This document shows positions 16,748 through 26,036 of a DNA stretch of 64,000 nucleotides, in pieces. Each line of letters starts with the position of its first letter. Within the stretch, counting starts at the first letter, position 1. Where the stretch lies: NCBI GenBank assembly GCA_902561795.1, contig CACERG010000004.1:1-64000 (forward strand). Direction: 5' to 3'. A program made the translations under genes and the position numbers. This stretch comes from an uncultured Bacteroidota bacterium. Its GTDB lineage: Bacteria > Bacteroidota > Bacteroidia > Flavobacteriales > Flavobacteriaceae. The notes under the pieces were generated by a model. The model did not search any database, was not told the origin of the DNA, and saw nothing but the letters and a program-made list of their open reading frames with translations.

Positions 16748-18010
16748 ATGCCACTTAAATCAAATTTAATTTTTTTGTATGCTGATTCTTTAAAGAGGGA
16801 TTTTTCTACTTGTTACATATTAAAAAATAAACTAAGCGAAAATGGATTAAAATCCATTATCTGTTCTAGAAGAAATCTTGGAAAGTTTTTAAGAATTTTT
16901 ATTCCTCAAAAGTTATTCTTAATTGGTCAAATTAATATTATTCCAAAAAAAATGATTGAGTACTCAAAAAGAGGAAAATCTAAAATATATTTTATGCCAG
17001 CAGAGGGTATTGCCGAAGACAGTGAATATGACTTAATGTATCCTAAATCTGAAATATATGATTTTATTAATTCAATTTATTTTTGGGGTCAATCTCCATA
17101 TACATGGTTTTTTAAAAACAGGAATTTAAATGATTTAGAAAAAATAAAAAAAGCTGGATATACAAGATATCCTATTGCGGAAACTTATAAAAAAACTTTC
17201 GGGGGAGACAACAAAACCAGAATAGGATTTATTGGAAGATTTCCAGCTTTGAATGATTTATATAATAGAAACTTATTGTGGTTTTTTTTAATTGAAAACT
17301 CTAATAATGATATTGAAAAAATTTCATCAAGGGTGAAAGCAGAAACAGAATCAATAAGAATTTATCTCAAAATTTTTAATAAAATAATAAATGAAACAAA
17401 TTTTACAATTAGTTTTAGACCTCATCCAAATGAAAATATAAAAACATATGAACTGCTAATTTCAAAATATGGGAAGCGAGTTGAATTAAATTTTGATAAT
17501 GATGTTTCTGAGTGGTTGATTAAATGTGATAAAATAGTTGGGCTTTCAAGTTCCTCTTTTATCGATGCCTACATAACTGATACACCAGTAATATGCATCG
17601 ATAAAATAATTAAAATTCAAGATGATACTTCTGTTTTCGATCCTTTTTTGAAATACATGTATTTGTATAGTTATAATCCAGAAAATTTAGAAGATTTACA
17701 TAAGCTTTTAATTAATAAAAAGCTTAAACCAACTTTAAATAATAATTTTGTAAAGATTGTAAACAATAATTTAATAGGGGATACAAATATAGTTTTCGAT
17801 AAAATATATTATGATTTGAAAAAAGAATCACAAAAGTTAAAATTATGGGACTCAATCAATATAAAAATATTATTATTCGCTGATTTAATTTTATCAATAT
17901 ACCAATGGATGTTTAATAGGACATCTATTCAGTTTGACTACTCATTTATTTTTCATAAACCTTCAAAACAGCTTAAAGTTATTACTAAAATAATAAATGA
18001 TAAATATTAA
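16748..18010 (+). CDS. Surface carbohydrate biosynthesis/glycosyltransferase-like protein with HP and SS motifs
   Basis: 420 aa, 4 bases after neuA. It carries 'SFRPHPNE' and 'VGLSSSSFIDA' about 40 residues apart, the same HP/SS layout as the 9920-10882 protein and as bacterial sialyltransferases. Proteins of this kind are annotated as surface carbohydrate biosynthesis proteins beside nonulosonate genes in leptospires and campylobacters. A C-terminal hydrophobic patch near 'ILLFADLILSIYQWMF' could anchor it to the inner membrane. It probably transfers the NeuA product (inference). Confidence 0.65.
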   Translation: MPLKSNLIFLYADSLKRDFSTCYILKNKLSENGLKSIICSRRNLGKFLRIFIPQKLFLIGQINIIPKKMIEYSKRGKSKIYFMPAEGIAEDSEYDLMYPKSEIYDFINSIYFWGQSPYTWFFKNRNLNDLEKIKKAGYTRYPIAETYKKTFGGDNKTRIGFIGRFPALNDLYNRNLLWFFLIENSNNDIEKISSRVKAETESIRIYLKIFNKIINETNFTISFRPHPNENIKTYELLISKYGKRVELNFDNDVSEWLIKCDKIVGLSSSSFIDAYITDTPVICIDKIIKIQDDTSVFDPFLKYMYLYSYNPENLEDLHKLLINKKLKPTLNNNFVKIVNNNLIGDTNIVFDKIYYDLKKESQKLKLWDSINIKILLFADLILSIYQWMFNRTSIQFDYSFIFHKPSKQLKVITKIINDKY

Positions 18011-18015
18011 TAAGT

Positions 18016-19731
18016 TTGAAGAAAGTTCTAATTAAAACTCCAATAGAAGTTGCAAATAATAAAGATGATAATTATATTTTTTTAGGTGACTGGTGTGACA
18101 TTTCAGATTCTAAAGCAAATTGTTTAACCTATCCTATAAGATCTGAAAATATTCAAGAAGCTTACGAAAAAATTCAAGATACAACTGAAAAATTATTAAT
18201 GGAATTGACAAAATTATATAATCAAAATTTCGGGATAACTGAAAATAAAAATTATTATAAAATAATTTTAGGTAGATGGCTATTTCATTTTATTAGTAAT
18301 GTATATGAAAAACTTTTTTTGCTAAAAAAAGCAAATGAATTGTATCCAAACATGACAACAAAAGTTTTAGAAAACACTTATGAAGAATCTATTAATTCAT
18401 ATTCCTATTATGTAAAATCATATACTTCTGATGATTTTAATTTAAAGTTTTTTTCATCGATTATTAGGGAAACAAAATTATTTAAAAAGGAAAATTTCAA
18501 ATTAATTCAAACTCGGCAAATATTTAAAAAAGTAAAATTTATTTCAAAGTTAAAAAGAAGAGTTAAGCCACTTTTTGGAGAATTTTTATTATTAATAAAT
18601 AAGCTCTTTATTAGAGAATTTATTCTAGTTGTAGATCCATATTACAGTAAAAACTATTTTGTAAATTCTTTATGGTTTTTCTTTAAAAGTAGAGGAAAAA
18701 TTATTCATTATGTTTTTAATAGAAAACATAAAGAAACGATTACAACTAATCGGTTTTTAAGGAGAAAATTAAAAATTGATAATTTAAGTAAGGAAAACGA
18801 ACTTTTATATATTTCATCAAAATTACTTTTCAAATATATTCCAAAATCTTATTTAGAGGAATTTTTAGCTTTGAGAAAATTTTCAACCAAATGGCATTTA
18901 AAAAATAAAAACTGCAAAGGATTTTTCACCGCAAACTCCATTCATTCAGACGAAATTTTTAAATACGTTGTAGCTTTGGATCAAAAGGTTCCATTATCAA
19001 TAATTCAACATGGTGCTGGATATGGAATGTCAAAATTTATTTCGGCAGAAGATTATGAGACTTCACTGTCATCTAAATTTTATTCTTGGGGTTGGTCAAA
19101 ATATAAATTGAGTCATCCAAAATTAAATTTCTACAAACAAACAGAATACTTAAAAAATGATAGAATTGTTTTAACTTTTCCTTCTCTATCCTCATATTCT
19201 GGAATAATTGAAAGTCTACACTTAAACTATGTTGAAAAAGAAATAATAACCATTAATACGGATGAATTTATCCAAAACGTAGTTCCAAAAATTAAGCAAA
19301 AGATATTTAAAAGGGAATTGAAATATTATTTCCTGAGGGAACTTAAACTTCAAAATAATATAAAAGATGATACTTATAATGATTTTCAAAAAAGTTTAAA
19401 GGACACACGAATTCATGTCACAAACCATTTTGGCACACCATTTTTAGAATCTATAGCGATGAATATTCCTACATTGATGATTTTAAACAATTATCAGAAT
19501 CATTTTAGAGACGAAGTTTTAAAAATAATTAATAAAATGAAATTTGAGAAAATAATTTTTGATAATTCCAAGCTAGCTTCTCAGCATATAAATAAATACT
19601 ACAATTCAGTAAATGAATGGTGGGAAAGAGATACAACACAACTTGTTCTAAATCAGTTTAGAAACAAATTTTGTATTACTTCTGAAAATTGGAAAAAAAG
19701 TTGGTTAGAATCATTTGAAATAAATAATTAG
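18016..19731 (+). CDS. LIC12162-family putative transferase
   Basis: 571 aa, TTG start. The N-terminal 'FLGDWCDISD', the 'LGRWLFHFISNVYEKLF' segment, 'IIQHGAGYGMSK' and the C-terminal 'TNHFGTPFLESIAMNIPTLMI' match my memory of the LIC12162 family (TIGR04331), large transferase-like proteins first noted in Leptospira O-antigen clusters and linked to nonulosonates. The reaction is not established. The gene follows the HP/SS protein by 5 bases; the pair may add and extend a nonulosonate residue (inference). No transmembrane helix is evident. Confidence 0.68.
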   Translation: MKKVLIKTPIEVANNKDDNYIFLGDWCDISDSKANCLTYPIRSENIQEAYEKIQDTTEKLLMELTKLYNQNFGITENKNYYKIILGRWLFHFISNVYEKLFLLKKANELYPNMTTKVLENTYEESINSYSYYVKSYTSDDFNLKFFSSIIRETKLFKKENFKLIQTRQIFKKVKFISKLKRRVKPLFGEFLLLINKLFIREFILVVDPYYSKNYFVNSLWFFFKSRGKIIHYVFNRKHKETITTNRFLRRKLKIDNLSKENELLYISSKLLFKYIPKSYLEEFLALRKFSTKWHLKNKNCKGFFTANSIHSDEIFKYVVALDQKVPLSIIQHGAGYGMSKFISAEDYETSLSSKFYSWGWSKYKLSHPKLNFYKQTEYLKNDRIVLTFPSLSSYSGIIESLHLNYVEKEIITINTDEFIQNVVPKIKQKIFKRELKYYFLRELKLQNNIKDDTYNDFQKSLKDTRIHVTNHFGTPFLESIAMNIPTLMILNNYQNHFRDEVLKIINKMKFEKIIFDNSKLASQHINKYYNSVNEWWERDTTQLVLNQFRNKFCITSENWKKSWLESFEINN

Positions 19732-19734
19732 TTT

Positions 19735-20493
19735 ATGGATATATATAATGATAATAGTTACATAAGAAATAACCCATCGCTTCATAGCGAAGATTCTGAA
19801 TTCAAATTTCAAAATATTTTGAGCTTTTTAAGATCTATCGAGATAGAAAATGATAAAATAAAAATTCTTGATGTTGGTGGCGGAGCTGGGTTACTTGGGA
19901 AAATGGTTATGGAATATTTTATGAAAAAAAACATCAAAGTAATTTTTCATTCTCTTGACCTCTCAGAAGAAATGTTGAAAATTCAAAAAAAAAATAATCC
20001 TAAAATTCAAAAATTAATTAATCTGCCAATTGAAGAGTGTAGAGAATCAAATTATGACTTGATTTTAATGATTGATGTAATAGAACATATACCTAGAAAA
20101 AATTTAGCTTCAAATAGATTGAATAAATTGTCTAGATATTTAATTTATAATATTCCGATAGAAATTAATCTCTTTGATTATCTGAAAAATATATCCCTAA
20201 TGTTTAGGTATTATAAAAATCAAACAAAAACTCTTGGCCATGTTCATTTTTTTTCATTTCGTAAAGCGAGTAATTTTTTGAAAAAGCATCATGAAATAAT
20301 TGAAATATATTTTAAGCCATATTGTTTCTATTTTAGAGATTCAAGTTTTATAGATTACATAAATCTCAGAAAAATCCTTATCAGGAAAATAGAAATAATT
20401 ATATCCTGCTGGATATATTCTAATTTTAAAAAAATTTCAAAATATGTTATACAAGGATCAACTTATTCATTAGTAAAAAAAAGAATGCATTAG
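19735..20493 (+). CDS. Class I SAM-dependent methyltransferase
   Basis: 252 aa. SAM-binding motif I 'ILDVGGGAGLLG' lies at about 44-55, with an acidic residue ending the next strand ('HSLDLSEEM') and 'LILMIDVIEHI' as motif IV. It is a Methyltransf_11/25-type fold without extra domains. In a glycan locus it is probably an O- or N-methyltransferase for a sugar residue; the acceptor cannot be told. It follows the LIC12162-type gene by 3 bases. Confidence 0.78.
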   Translation: MDIYNDNSYIRNNPSLHSEDSEFKFQNILSFLRSIEIENDKIKILDVGGGAGLLGKMVMEYFMKKNIKVIFHSLDLSEEMLKIQKKNNPKIQKLINLPIEECRESNYDLILMIDVIEHIPRKNLASNRLNKLSRYLIYNIPIEINLFDYLKNISLMFRYYKNQTKTLGHVHFFSFRKASNFLKKHHEIIEIYFKPYCFYFRDSSFIDYINLRKILIRKIEIIISCWIYSNFKKISKYVIQGSTYSLVKKRMH

Positions 20494-20506
20494 CTCAATC
20501 TTTTTT

Positions 20507-21271
20507 ATGAAAAATATAAAAACAAATAAAAATTTTTGGAATTGGTATTTAAATGAAAGTCAAGTTAAAAATGATATTAATAGAGATTTATATTTTGATA
20601 ACAACATTGTTAATTTTTTTGAACAAAACATCAATTTTGATAAGATTGACAATGTTTTTGAAATTGGATGTTGTCCAGGGAGATTTTTGAAATTTTTTTA
20701 TTCAAAAAAAATTGAAATTAATGGCATAGATTATTCTAAAGAATCTTTTAATGAAATGATAGAAGATTTCAAAAAAAATAATATATCATATAACAATATA
20801 ATTCTTGGGGATTTTTCCAAGTTTAAATCAAAAAAAAAATATGATTTAGTGTGCTCATTTGGCTTTATTGAGCATTTTGATGATGTAGCTCCAGTAATTA
20901 ATAGCCACGTAGATTTATTAAATGATAAAGGGGCATTGTTAATAGGAATTCCAAACTTTACTGGTATCACAGGTTTTTTTCAAAAACATGTAGAAAAAAA
21001 AATTTTAGATGCACATAACTTAAAGATAATGAACTTGCAGTTTTTTTATGATATAGCATCAAATTATAGTTTGTCTATTGAGAATATTTCTTTTTTAGGG
21101 GGATATGATAACGATATGATATCTAGGACAAAGAAAAAATCATTTAAAAATATTTTCTTAAGAATAATTTTAAAAATATTGCAGATTTCAAAACTACACA
21201 TCCTTATGAGAAAATTTAAAAACAAGTATTTCTCATCATACATAATTGCTTTGTATTCCAAAAATAAATGA
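20507..21271 (+). CDS. Class I SAM-dependent methyltransferase
   Basis: 254 aa. 'VFEIGCCPGRFLKFF' at about 48-62 is motif I, 'GIDYSKES' follows on strand 2, and 'CSFGFIEHFDD' is a post-I/IV element. A second methyltransferase, in tandem with the previous one but not a recent duplicate by eye, so two methylations, or two acceptor sites, are likely. Thirteen bases separate the two genes. The C-terminal 50 residues are basic and hydrophobic ('IFLRIILKILQISKLHILM') and may touch the membrane. Confidence 0.78.
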   Translation: MKNIKTNKNFWNWYLNESQVKNDINRDLYFDNNIVNFFEQNINFDKIDNVFEIGCCPGRFLKFFYSKKIEINGIDYSKESFNEMIEDFKKNNISYNNIILGDFSKFKSKKKYDLVCSFGFIEHFDDVAPVINSHVDLLNDKGALLIGIPNFTGITGFFQKHVEKKILDAHNLKIMNLQFFYDIASNYSLSIENISFLGGYDNDMISRTKKKSFKNIFLRIILKILQISKLHILMRKFKNKYFSSYIIALYSKNK

Positions 21272-21301
21272 CAATAATTTTAATTAATACATTTATTTTA
21301 A

Positions 21302-22921
21302 ATGGATAAAATGCAATCATTTGACTATATAGTTGTTGGTTCAGGTACATCAGGTTCAGTTTTAGCAACTAGATTGGCTTTAAATTCTAAAAGTAGTGTA
21401 CTATTAATTGAGGCTGGAGGAAGGCCTAAAGGAATATGGTTTAAAATACCATTGGGAATTGGTAAAATACTTCATAATAAAAGATATATCTGGAAATTCT
21501 TTACTAAAAAATCTAAAAATTTAGACGGTAGAAATATATATCTTCCACAAGGAAAAATTTTAGGAGGCTCATCAACCATAAATGGTTTAGTCTTTTTTAG
21601 AGGTATAGCTCAAAAATTTGATGAAATTTCCAAATCTGGCTGTAAAGGATGGAGTTATAAAGAGGTACTTCCATATTTCAAAAAGTTTGAAAATTTTGAA
21701 AAAAATAGAATAGAAAGAGGTCAAGGTGGTCCAGTAAATATTACTGAGGTTTCTCCAAAAGATATATTAAGTGAGGCATTTAAAAATGCATGTTTGAAAA
21801 TTGGGATTAAATTTAACAAAGACTATAATTCGTTCTTATCGGAAGGGGTCAGCTACTTACAATTAAATACAAAAAGAGGGAAAAGAGTAAATATTTTTGA
21901 TGTTTATCATAAACTTGTAAAGAGAAAGAGAAACTTCAATTTATTTTACGATACGGTAGTTAAAAAAATAGTTCTCGAGGGTAAAAAAGCCGTAGGTGTC
22001 GAAGTTATCAAGAATAATCACCAAATGAAAATTTTTGCAAACAAAGAAGTTATTATTTCTTGTGGTGCAATTCAAACTCCAAAACTTTTAGAGCTTTCAG
22101 GAATTGGGAATCCAAAAATTTTGGAAAAAAATTCCATTCCTGTTTTACACAAATTAAATGGTGTAGGAGAAAATTTAATAGATCATTATACCATTAGATT
22201 ATCTTATAAATCTAAAAAAATAATTACACTGAATGATTTGTTGGCTAAAAGGATAAAAGCAATTAAAATGATTTTTCAATATTTATTTTTTAGAAATGGA
22301 CTTTTATCAACTCCTTCAGCCACAATACAAGCAATTTTTAAAAGTGAAAAAAAGCTAGAATATCCTGATCTAAAAATTCAATTAGTTCATCTCACAGAAA
22401 AAGGAAGATTTGGAATTGCATATGATTCACAAACTGATATATTTTCAGGATTTTCTTTAAGTTGTTACCAGTTATTTCCAAGATCAAAGGGTAGTACTCA
22501 TATTAGTTCAAATGATGTAAATAAAGAAACTATTATTGATCCAAATTATTTGGACGATGATGATGATATGAATAAAATTTTGAAGGCTATAAAAATTGCA
22601 AGAAAAATTTCACTTCAATCCCCATTAAAAGAATTAATTGTGGAGGAAACAAAACCAGGATTAAACTTAAATCAAAAAGATGAATTAACAAAGTTTATTA
22701 AAAACTATGGTCAAACCTCCTATCACCCTATTGGAACCTGTAAGATGGGGAATTGTGAAGAATCAGTAGTTGATAGTGATTTAAAAGTTAAAGGGTTAGA
22801 TAATCTTAGGATAGTTGATGCTTCAATTCTACCCTTTCACGTTTCTGCAAATACTCATGCACAGTGTTTAATGATAGCTGAAAAAGCAGCAGATTTAGTT
22901 TTGTCTACAAAAAAGTATTGA
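21302..22921 (+). CDS. GMC-family FAD-dependent oxidoreductase (choline dehydrogenase-like)
   Basis: 539 aa, full length. FAD-binding 'IVVGSGTSGSVLATRL' (10-25), GMC signature 1 'GKILGGSSTING' (about 82-93), signature 2 'GAIQTPKLLELSGIG', and the catalytic end 'YHPIGTCKMG' (about 472) plus 'FHVSANTHAQ' (about 510). GMC enzymes oxidise alcohols to aldehydes or ketones with FAD. There is no signal peptide, so it is cytoplasmic. Inside a sugar locus its alcohol substrate may be a glycan or nonulosonate hydroxyl (inference); a generic choline/alcohol dehydrogenase remains possible. Confidence 0.82.
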   Translation: MDKMQSFDYIVVGSGTSGSVLATRLALNSKSSVLLIEAGGRPKGIWFKIPLGIGKILHNKRYIWKFFTKKSKNLDGRNIYLPQGKILGGSSTINGLVFFRGIAQKFDEISKSGCKGWSYKEVLPYFKKFENFEKNRIERGQGGPVNITEVSPKDILSEAFKNACLKIGIKFNKDYNSFLSEGVSYLQLNTKRGKRVNIFDVYHKLVKRKRNFNLFYDTVVKKIVLEGKKAVGVEVIKNNHQMKIFANKEVIISCGAIQTPKLLELSGIGNPKILEKNSIPVLHKLNGVGENLIDHYTIRLSYKSKKIITLNDLLAKRIKAIKMIFQYLFFRNGLLSTPSATIQAIFKSEKKLEYPDLKIQLVHLTEKGRFGIAYDSQTDIFSGFSLSCYQLFPRSKGSTHISSNDVNKETIIDPNYLDDDDDMNKILKAIKIARKISLQSPLKELIVEETKPGLNLNQKDELTKFIKNYGQTSYHPIGTCKMGNCEESVVDSDLKVKGLDNLRIVDASILPFHVSANTHAQCLMIAEKAADLVLSTKKY

Positions 22922-22969
22922 TAAGGGAATTAGATTTAATTCAAAACAGGGCATAATAAATTAAATAAA

Positions 22970-24151
22970 ATGAAATTAATTTACTTCGTCGAAAGTTATA
23001 TTGCAGGTGGATCCGATAAAATAGCTCAAATTCTTTTAGGGAATTTAAATTTTTCAGAAATAATTTTAATAATTAATAAAAGAGCAGACAAAAAAATAAT
23101 TTTAAATAAATTAAATAATAATATTAGAGTTAAATATTATAACCTTATTACTCCAGCTGAAATTCATGAAAAAGTAAATAATTTTAAAAACATTAGTCTA
23201 GTTTATGTAATTTTTAAATTCTTTTCTAAAATACTCAGCCTTCTAATGTTAGGTTATTCAATATTTTACTTTTATAAAAAATTTAAAAATTATAATGCTT
23301 CTTTCTTTTTTTCACATAATGGAGGTCATCCTGGAGGGTTATACAATGGCACTGCTATAATGGCCGCTTCATTATTATCAAATATTAAATTTAAATTTTA
23401 TGCTTACCATAGCAATCCAGCACCATTAAGAAAACATTTGTTTTTTTTCGATTTTTTTTGGGATAGAATAATTGAAAAATCTTCAAAACTAATTACAATT
23501 TCAAATGCTTCAGCAAAAAAAACTTTAAACCAAAGATTTATTAAATCTTTTCCAATTGTTATTTACAATGGAGTAAAAAAAAATAAAATAAAAAATTATA
23601 GCAATTCCAATATATTAGAAATATTACATGTTGGATATTTTGATCTAAATAAAAATCAAATCCTTTTATTAAAAAGTCTATTGAATATAGTTGAAAAAAA
23701 TATATGTAATATTCATATTACTTTCGTAGGTAAAGTTGTTGACGTCAATATTAAAAATATTTTTGATAACTTTTTGAATCAGCATAATTTGAATAAATAT
23801 GTAACTGTTGAAGGATTCAAGAAAACGGTCATACCTTATTATTATAAATCAGATGTACTTATTTGTACTTCTTTTGTTGAGGGACTCTCTTTATCTATTC
23901 TAGAAGCTATGAGTATAGGTTTACCAATTATATCAACGGATACAGGTGGAGTAAATGAACAGATAGTGAGTGAAGAAAATGGATATATAATAGAAAATAA
24001 TAATCCATTACATTTATCAAATAAGATTGAATATTTGATAAAAAACAGAAAAGTTATTGAGATAATGGGTAGAAAGTCCCATAAGATATTCAAAAATAAA
24101 TTTGACATAAATAAAATGATATCTAACTATAATAATTTATTTAAACTTTAA
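22970..24151 (+). CDS. GT4-family glycosyltransferase
   Basis: 393 aa GT-B enzyme. The donor-binding C-terminal domain has 'ILHVGYFDLNKNQ', 'VTVEGF' and the E-x7-E-type 'EGLSLSILEAMSIGLPII' (about 303-320). A hydrophobic stretch at about 76-103 near 'FKFFSKILSLLMLGYSIFYFY' suggests monotopic membrane contact. It should add one hexose to the lipid-linked chain; donor and linkage are unknown. A 48-base gap precedes it and 4 bases separate it from the CDP-glucose genes. Confidence 0.8.
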   Translation: MKLIYFVESYIAGGSDKIAQILLGNLNFSEIILIINKRADKKIILNKLNNNIRVKYYNLITPAEIHEKVNNFKNISLVYVIFKFFSKILSLLMLGYSIFYFYKKFKNYNASFFFSHNGGHPGGLYNGTAIMAASLLSNIKFKFYAYHSNPAPLRKHLFFFDFFWDRIIEKSSKLITISNASAKKTLNQRFIKSFPIVIYNGVKKNKIKNYSNSNILEILHVGYFDLNKNQILLLKSLLNIVEKNICNIHITFVGKVVDVNIKNIFDNFLNQHNLNKYVTVEGFKKTVIPYYYKSDVLICTSFVEGLSLSILEAMSIGLPIISTDTGGVNEQIVSEENGYIIENNNPLHLSNKIEYLIKNRKVIEIMGRKSHKIFKNKFDINKMISNYNNLFKL

Positions 24152-24155
24152 AAAA

Positions 24156-24923
24156 ATGGATGTAGTAATTTTGTGTGGTGGATATGGGACACGATTAAGT
24201 GAGGAAACTCACCTTAGACCAAAACCTATGGTTGAAATAGGTGGAAAACCAATTTTATGGCATATCATGAAGATTTTCGATAGTCATCAAATTTCAAATT
24301 TTCACCTTGCCCTAGGATATAAATCTAATGTAATTAAAGACTATTTTATTGGATATAATTCATTAAACAATGATTTTTCGATTAATACCCAAACTGGTAA
24401 AATAAATCATATCAATAATATAAATGAAAATTGGCAAATTAATTTATGGGAGACAGGATTAAAGACAATGACTGGAGGAAGACTTTTAAGGTTAAAACAT
24501 TATTTCAGAAATACAGATACTTTTATGTTAACCTATGGAGATGGGTTGTGTGATTTAGATTTAAAAGCATTATTAAAATTTCATAAATCTCATGGTAAGA
24601 TTGCAACAGTTACAGCTGTTAGACCTCCAGTAAGGTTCGGAGAACTAATAATTTCTAATAATGAGGTAAAGCAATTTCAAGAAAAACCACAGGCTTCGAA
24701 TGGTTGGATAAATGGAGGTTTTTTTGTATTCAACAAAGAAATTTTTAATTATATAAAAAGTGATAATACAATGCTTGAGAGAGAGCCGATGGAAAACCTA
24801 TCTAAAGATGGACAACTCATGGCATTTAAGCATGAAGGGTTTTGGCAATGCATGGATACTATTCGAGAAAAAGAAATTTTAGAGAATCTTTGGAATACAA
24901 ATAATCCTCCTTGGATAAAATAA
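24156..24923 (+). CDS. rfbF: Glucose-1-phosphate cytidylyltransferase
   Basis: 255 aa, usual length. The nucleotidyltransferase signature 'ILCGGYGTRLSEETHLRPKP' sits at residues 4-23 and 'LTYGDGLCDLD' gives the metal-binding Asp. RfbF makes CDP-glucose from CTP and glucose-1-phosphate, the first step towards CDP-6-deoxy and 3,6-dideoxyhexoses. RfbG lies 6 bases downstream, so the two committed steps are together. Confidence 0.92.
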   Translation: MDVVILCGGYGTRLSEETHLRPKPMVEIGGKPILWHIMKIFDSHQISNFHLALGYKSNVIKDYFIGYNSLNNDFSINTQTGKINHINNINENWQINLWETGLKTMTGGRLLRLKHYFRNTDTFMLTYGDGLCDLDLKALLKFHKSHGKIATVTAVRPPVRFGELIISNNEVKQFQEKPQASNGWINGGFFVFNKEIFNYIKSDNTMLEREPMENLSKDGQLMAFKHEGFWQCMDTIREKEILENLWNTNNPPWIK

Positions 24924-24929
24924 GATTAC

Positions 24930-26030
24930 ATGTTTGATAATACTTACAAAAATAAGACAGTAATATTAACTGGGCACACTGGCTTTAAAGGGAGTTGGTT
25001 AACAATGTGGTTATTAAAGCTGGGAGCTAATGTTATTGGTATTTCAAAAGACATCCCAACTAGACCATCAATGTTTAAGATTTTAAAAATAAAAAAAAAT
25101 ATTATCCATTATTCAACAGATATCAGAGATTTCAAAAAATTACAGAAAATAATATTTAAGCATAAACCAGACTTTATTTTTCACCTTGCTGCTCAATCAA
25201 TTGTTTCAAAATCATATGTAGATCCCGAAGAAACGGTTACTACTAACGTTGTGGGTACAATGAATATTCTTGAAGCACTTAGATTTTATAAAAAAAATTG
25301 TGCAGCCATAATTATTACAAGTGATAAATGTTATGAAAATCTAGAGTTAAAAAGAGGCTACCTAGAAAAAGATAATTTGGGGGGGAAAGATGTTTATAGT
25401 GGATCTAAAGGCGCTGCAGAGTTAATAATAAAATCATATTTTAATTCCTTTTTTAAAAAAAATCATCCAGTAAGGTTAGCAATCGGTAGGGCTGGAAATG
25501 TTATTGGCGGGGGAGATTTTGCTAAAGACAGGATTATTGTAGATACTGTAAATTCATGGAATAATCGTCGCCCTGTTGATGTAAGGAGCCCTAATTCAAC
25601 AAGACCTTGGCAACATGTACTAGAACCCCTATCAGGTTATTTAATTCTTGGAGCTAAATTGATTAAAAATAATAGTCTTAGTGGAGAACCTTTTAACTTT
25701 GGGCCAGATGAAAAACAAGATATTACAGTAGGACAACTTTTAGAAAATCTAGCAGAAATTTGGGGATGGAGTGTAGTTAGAGATGCATTAAAAATTGTCA
25801 AAACTAAGCCATTGTTTAATGAGGCAGGTTTATTAAAATTAAACTGTGATAAAGCCAAAGAATTTTTAAAATGGGAGTCAAATTTAAGTTTTAATGAAAC
25901 ATTAATCTTTATTTCAGATTGGTATAAAACTTTTTTTTCAAAATCACAAAACATGTACGATTATACCCTGTTTCAAATTAGTAAATATGAAGAATTTGGA
26001 TTAGAAAGAAAAAGGGATTGGATAAAATAA
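24930..26030 (+). CDS. rfbG: CDP-glucose 4,6-dehydratase
   Basis: 366 aa extended-SDR enzyme. 'VILTGHTGFKGSWL' at about 11-24 is the Rossmann loop in the form typical of RfbG, 'ITSDKCYEN' carries the dehydratase Thr/Ser-Asp-Lys, and 'YSGSKGAAE' is the catalytic Y-x3-K. It converts CDP-glucose to CDP-4-keto-6-deoxyglucose. No RfbH (CDP-4-keto-6-deoxyglucose 3-dehydrase) follows, so a 6-deoxyhexose rather than a 3,6-dideoxyhexose is expected. Confidence 0.92.
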   Translation: MFDNTYKNKTVILTGHTGFKGSWLTMWLLKLGANVIGISKDIPTRPSMFKILKIKKNIIHYSTDIRDFKKLQKIIFKHKPDFIFHLAAQSIVSKSYVDPEETVTTNVVGTMNILEALRFYKKNCAAIIITSDKCYENLELKRGYLEKDNLGGKDVYSGSKGAAELIIKSYFNSFFKKNHPVRLAIGRAGNVIGGGDFAKDRIIVDTVNSWNNRRPVDVRSPNSTRPWQHVLEPLSGYLILGAKLIKNNSLSGEPFNFGPDEKQDITVGQLLENLAEIWGWSVVRDALKIVKTKPLFNEAGLLKLNCDKAKEFLKWESNLSFNETLIFISDWYKTFFSKSQNMYDYTLFQISKYEEFGLERKRDWIK

Positions 26031-26036
26031 TTTTAA

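Noticed and set aside
25637-25954. 105-aa - strand ORF opposite rfbG
   Set aside because: Shadow of a well-supported enzyme gene with no recognisable motif of its own.
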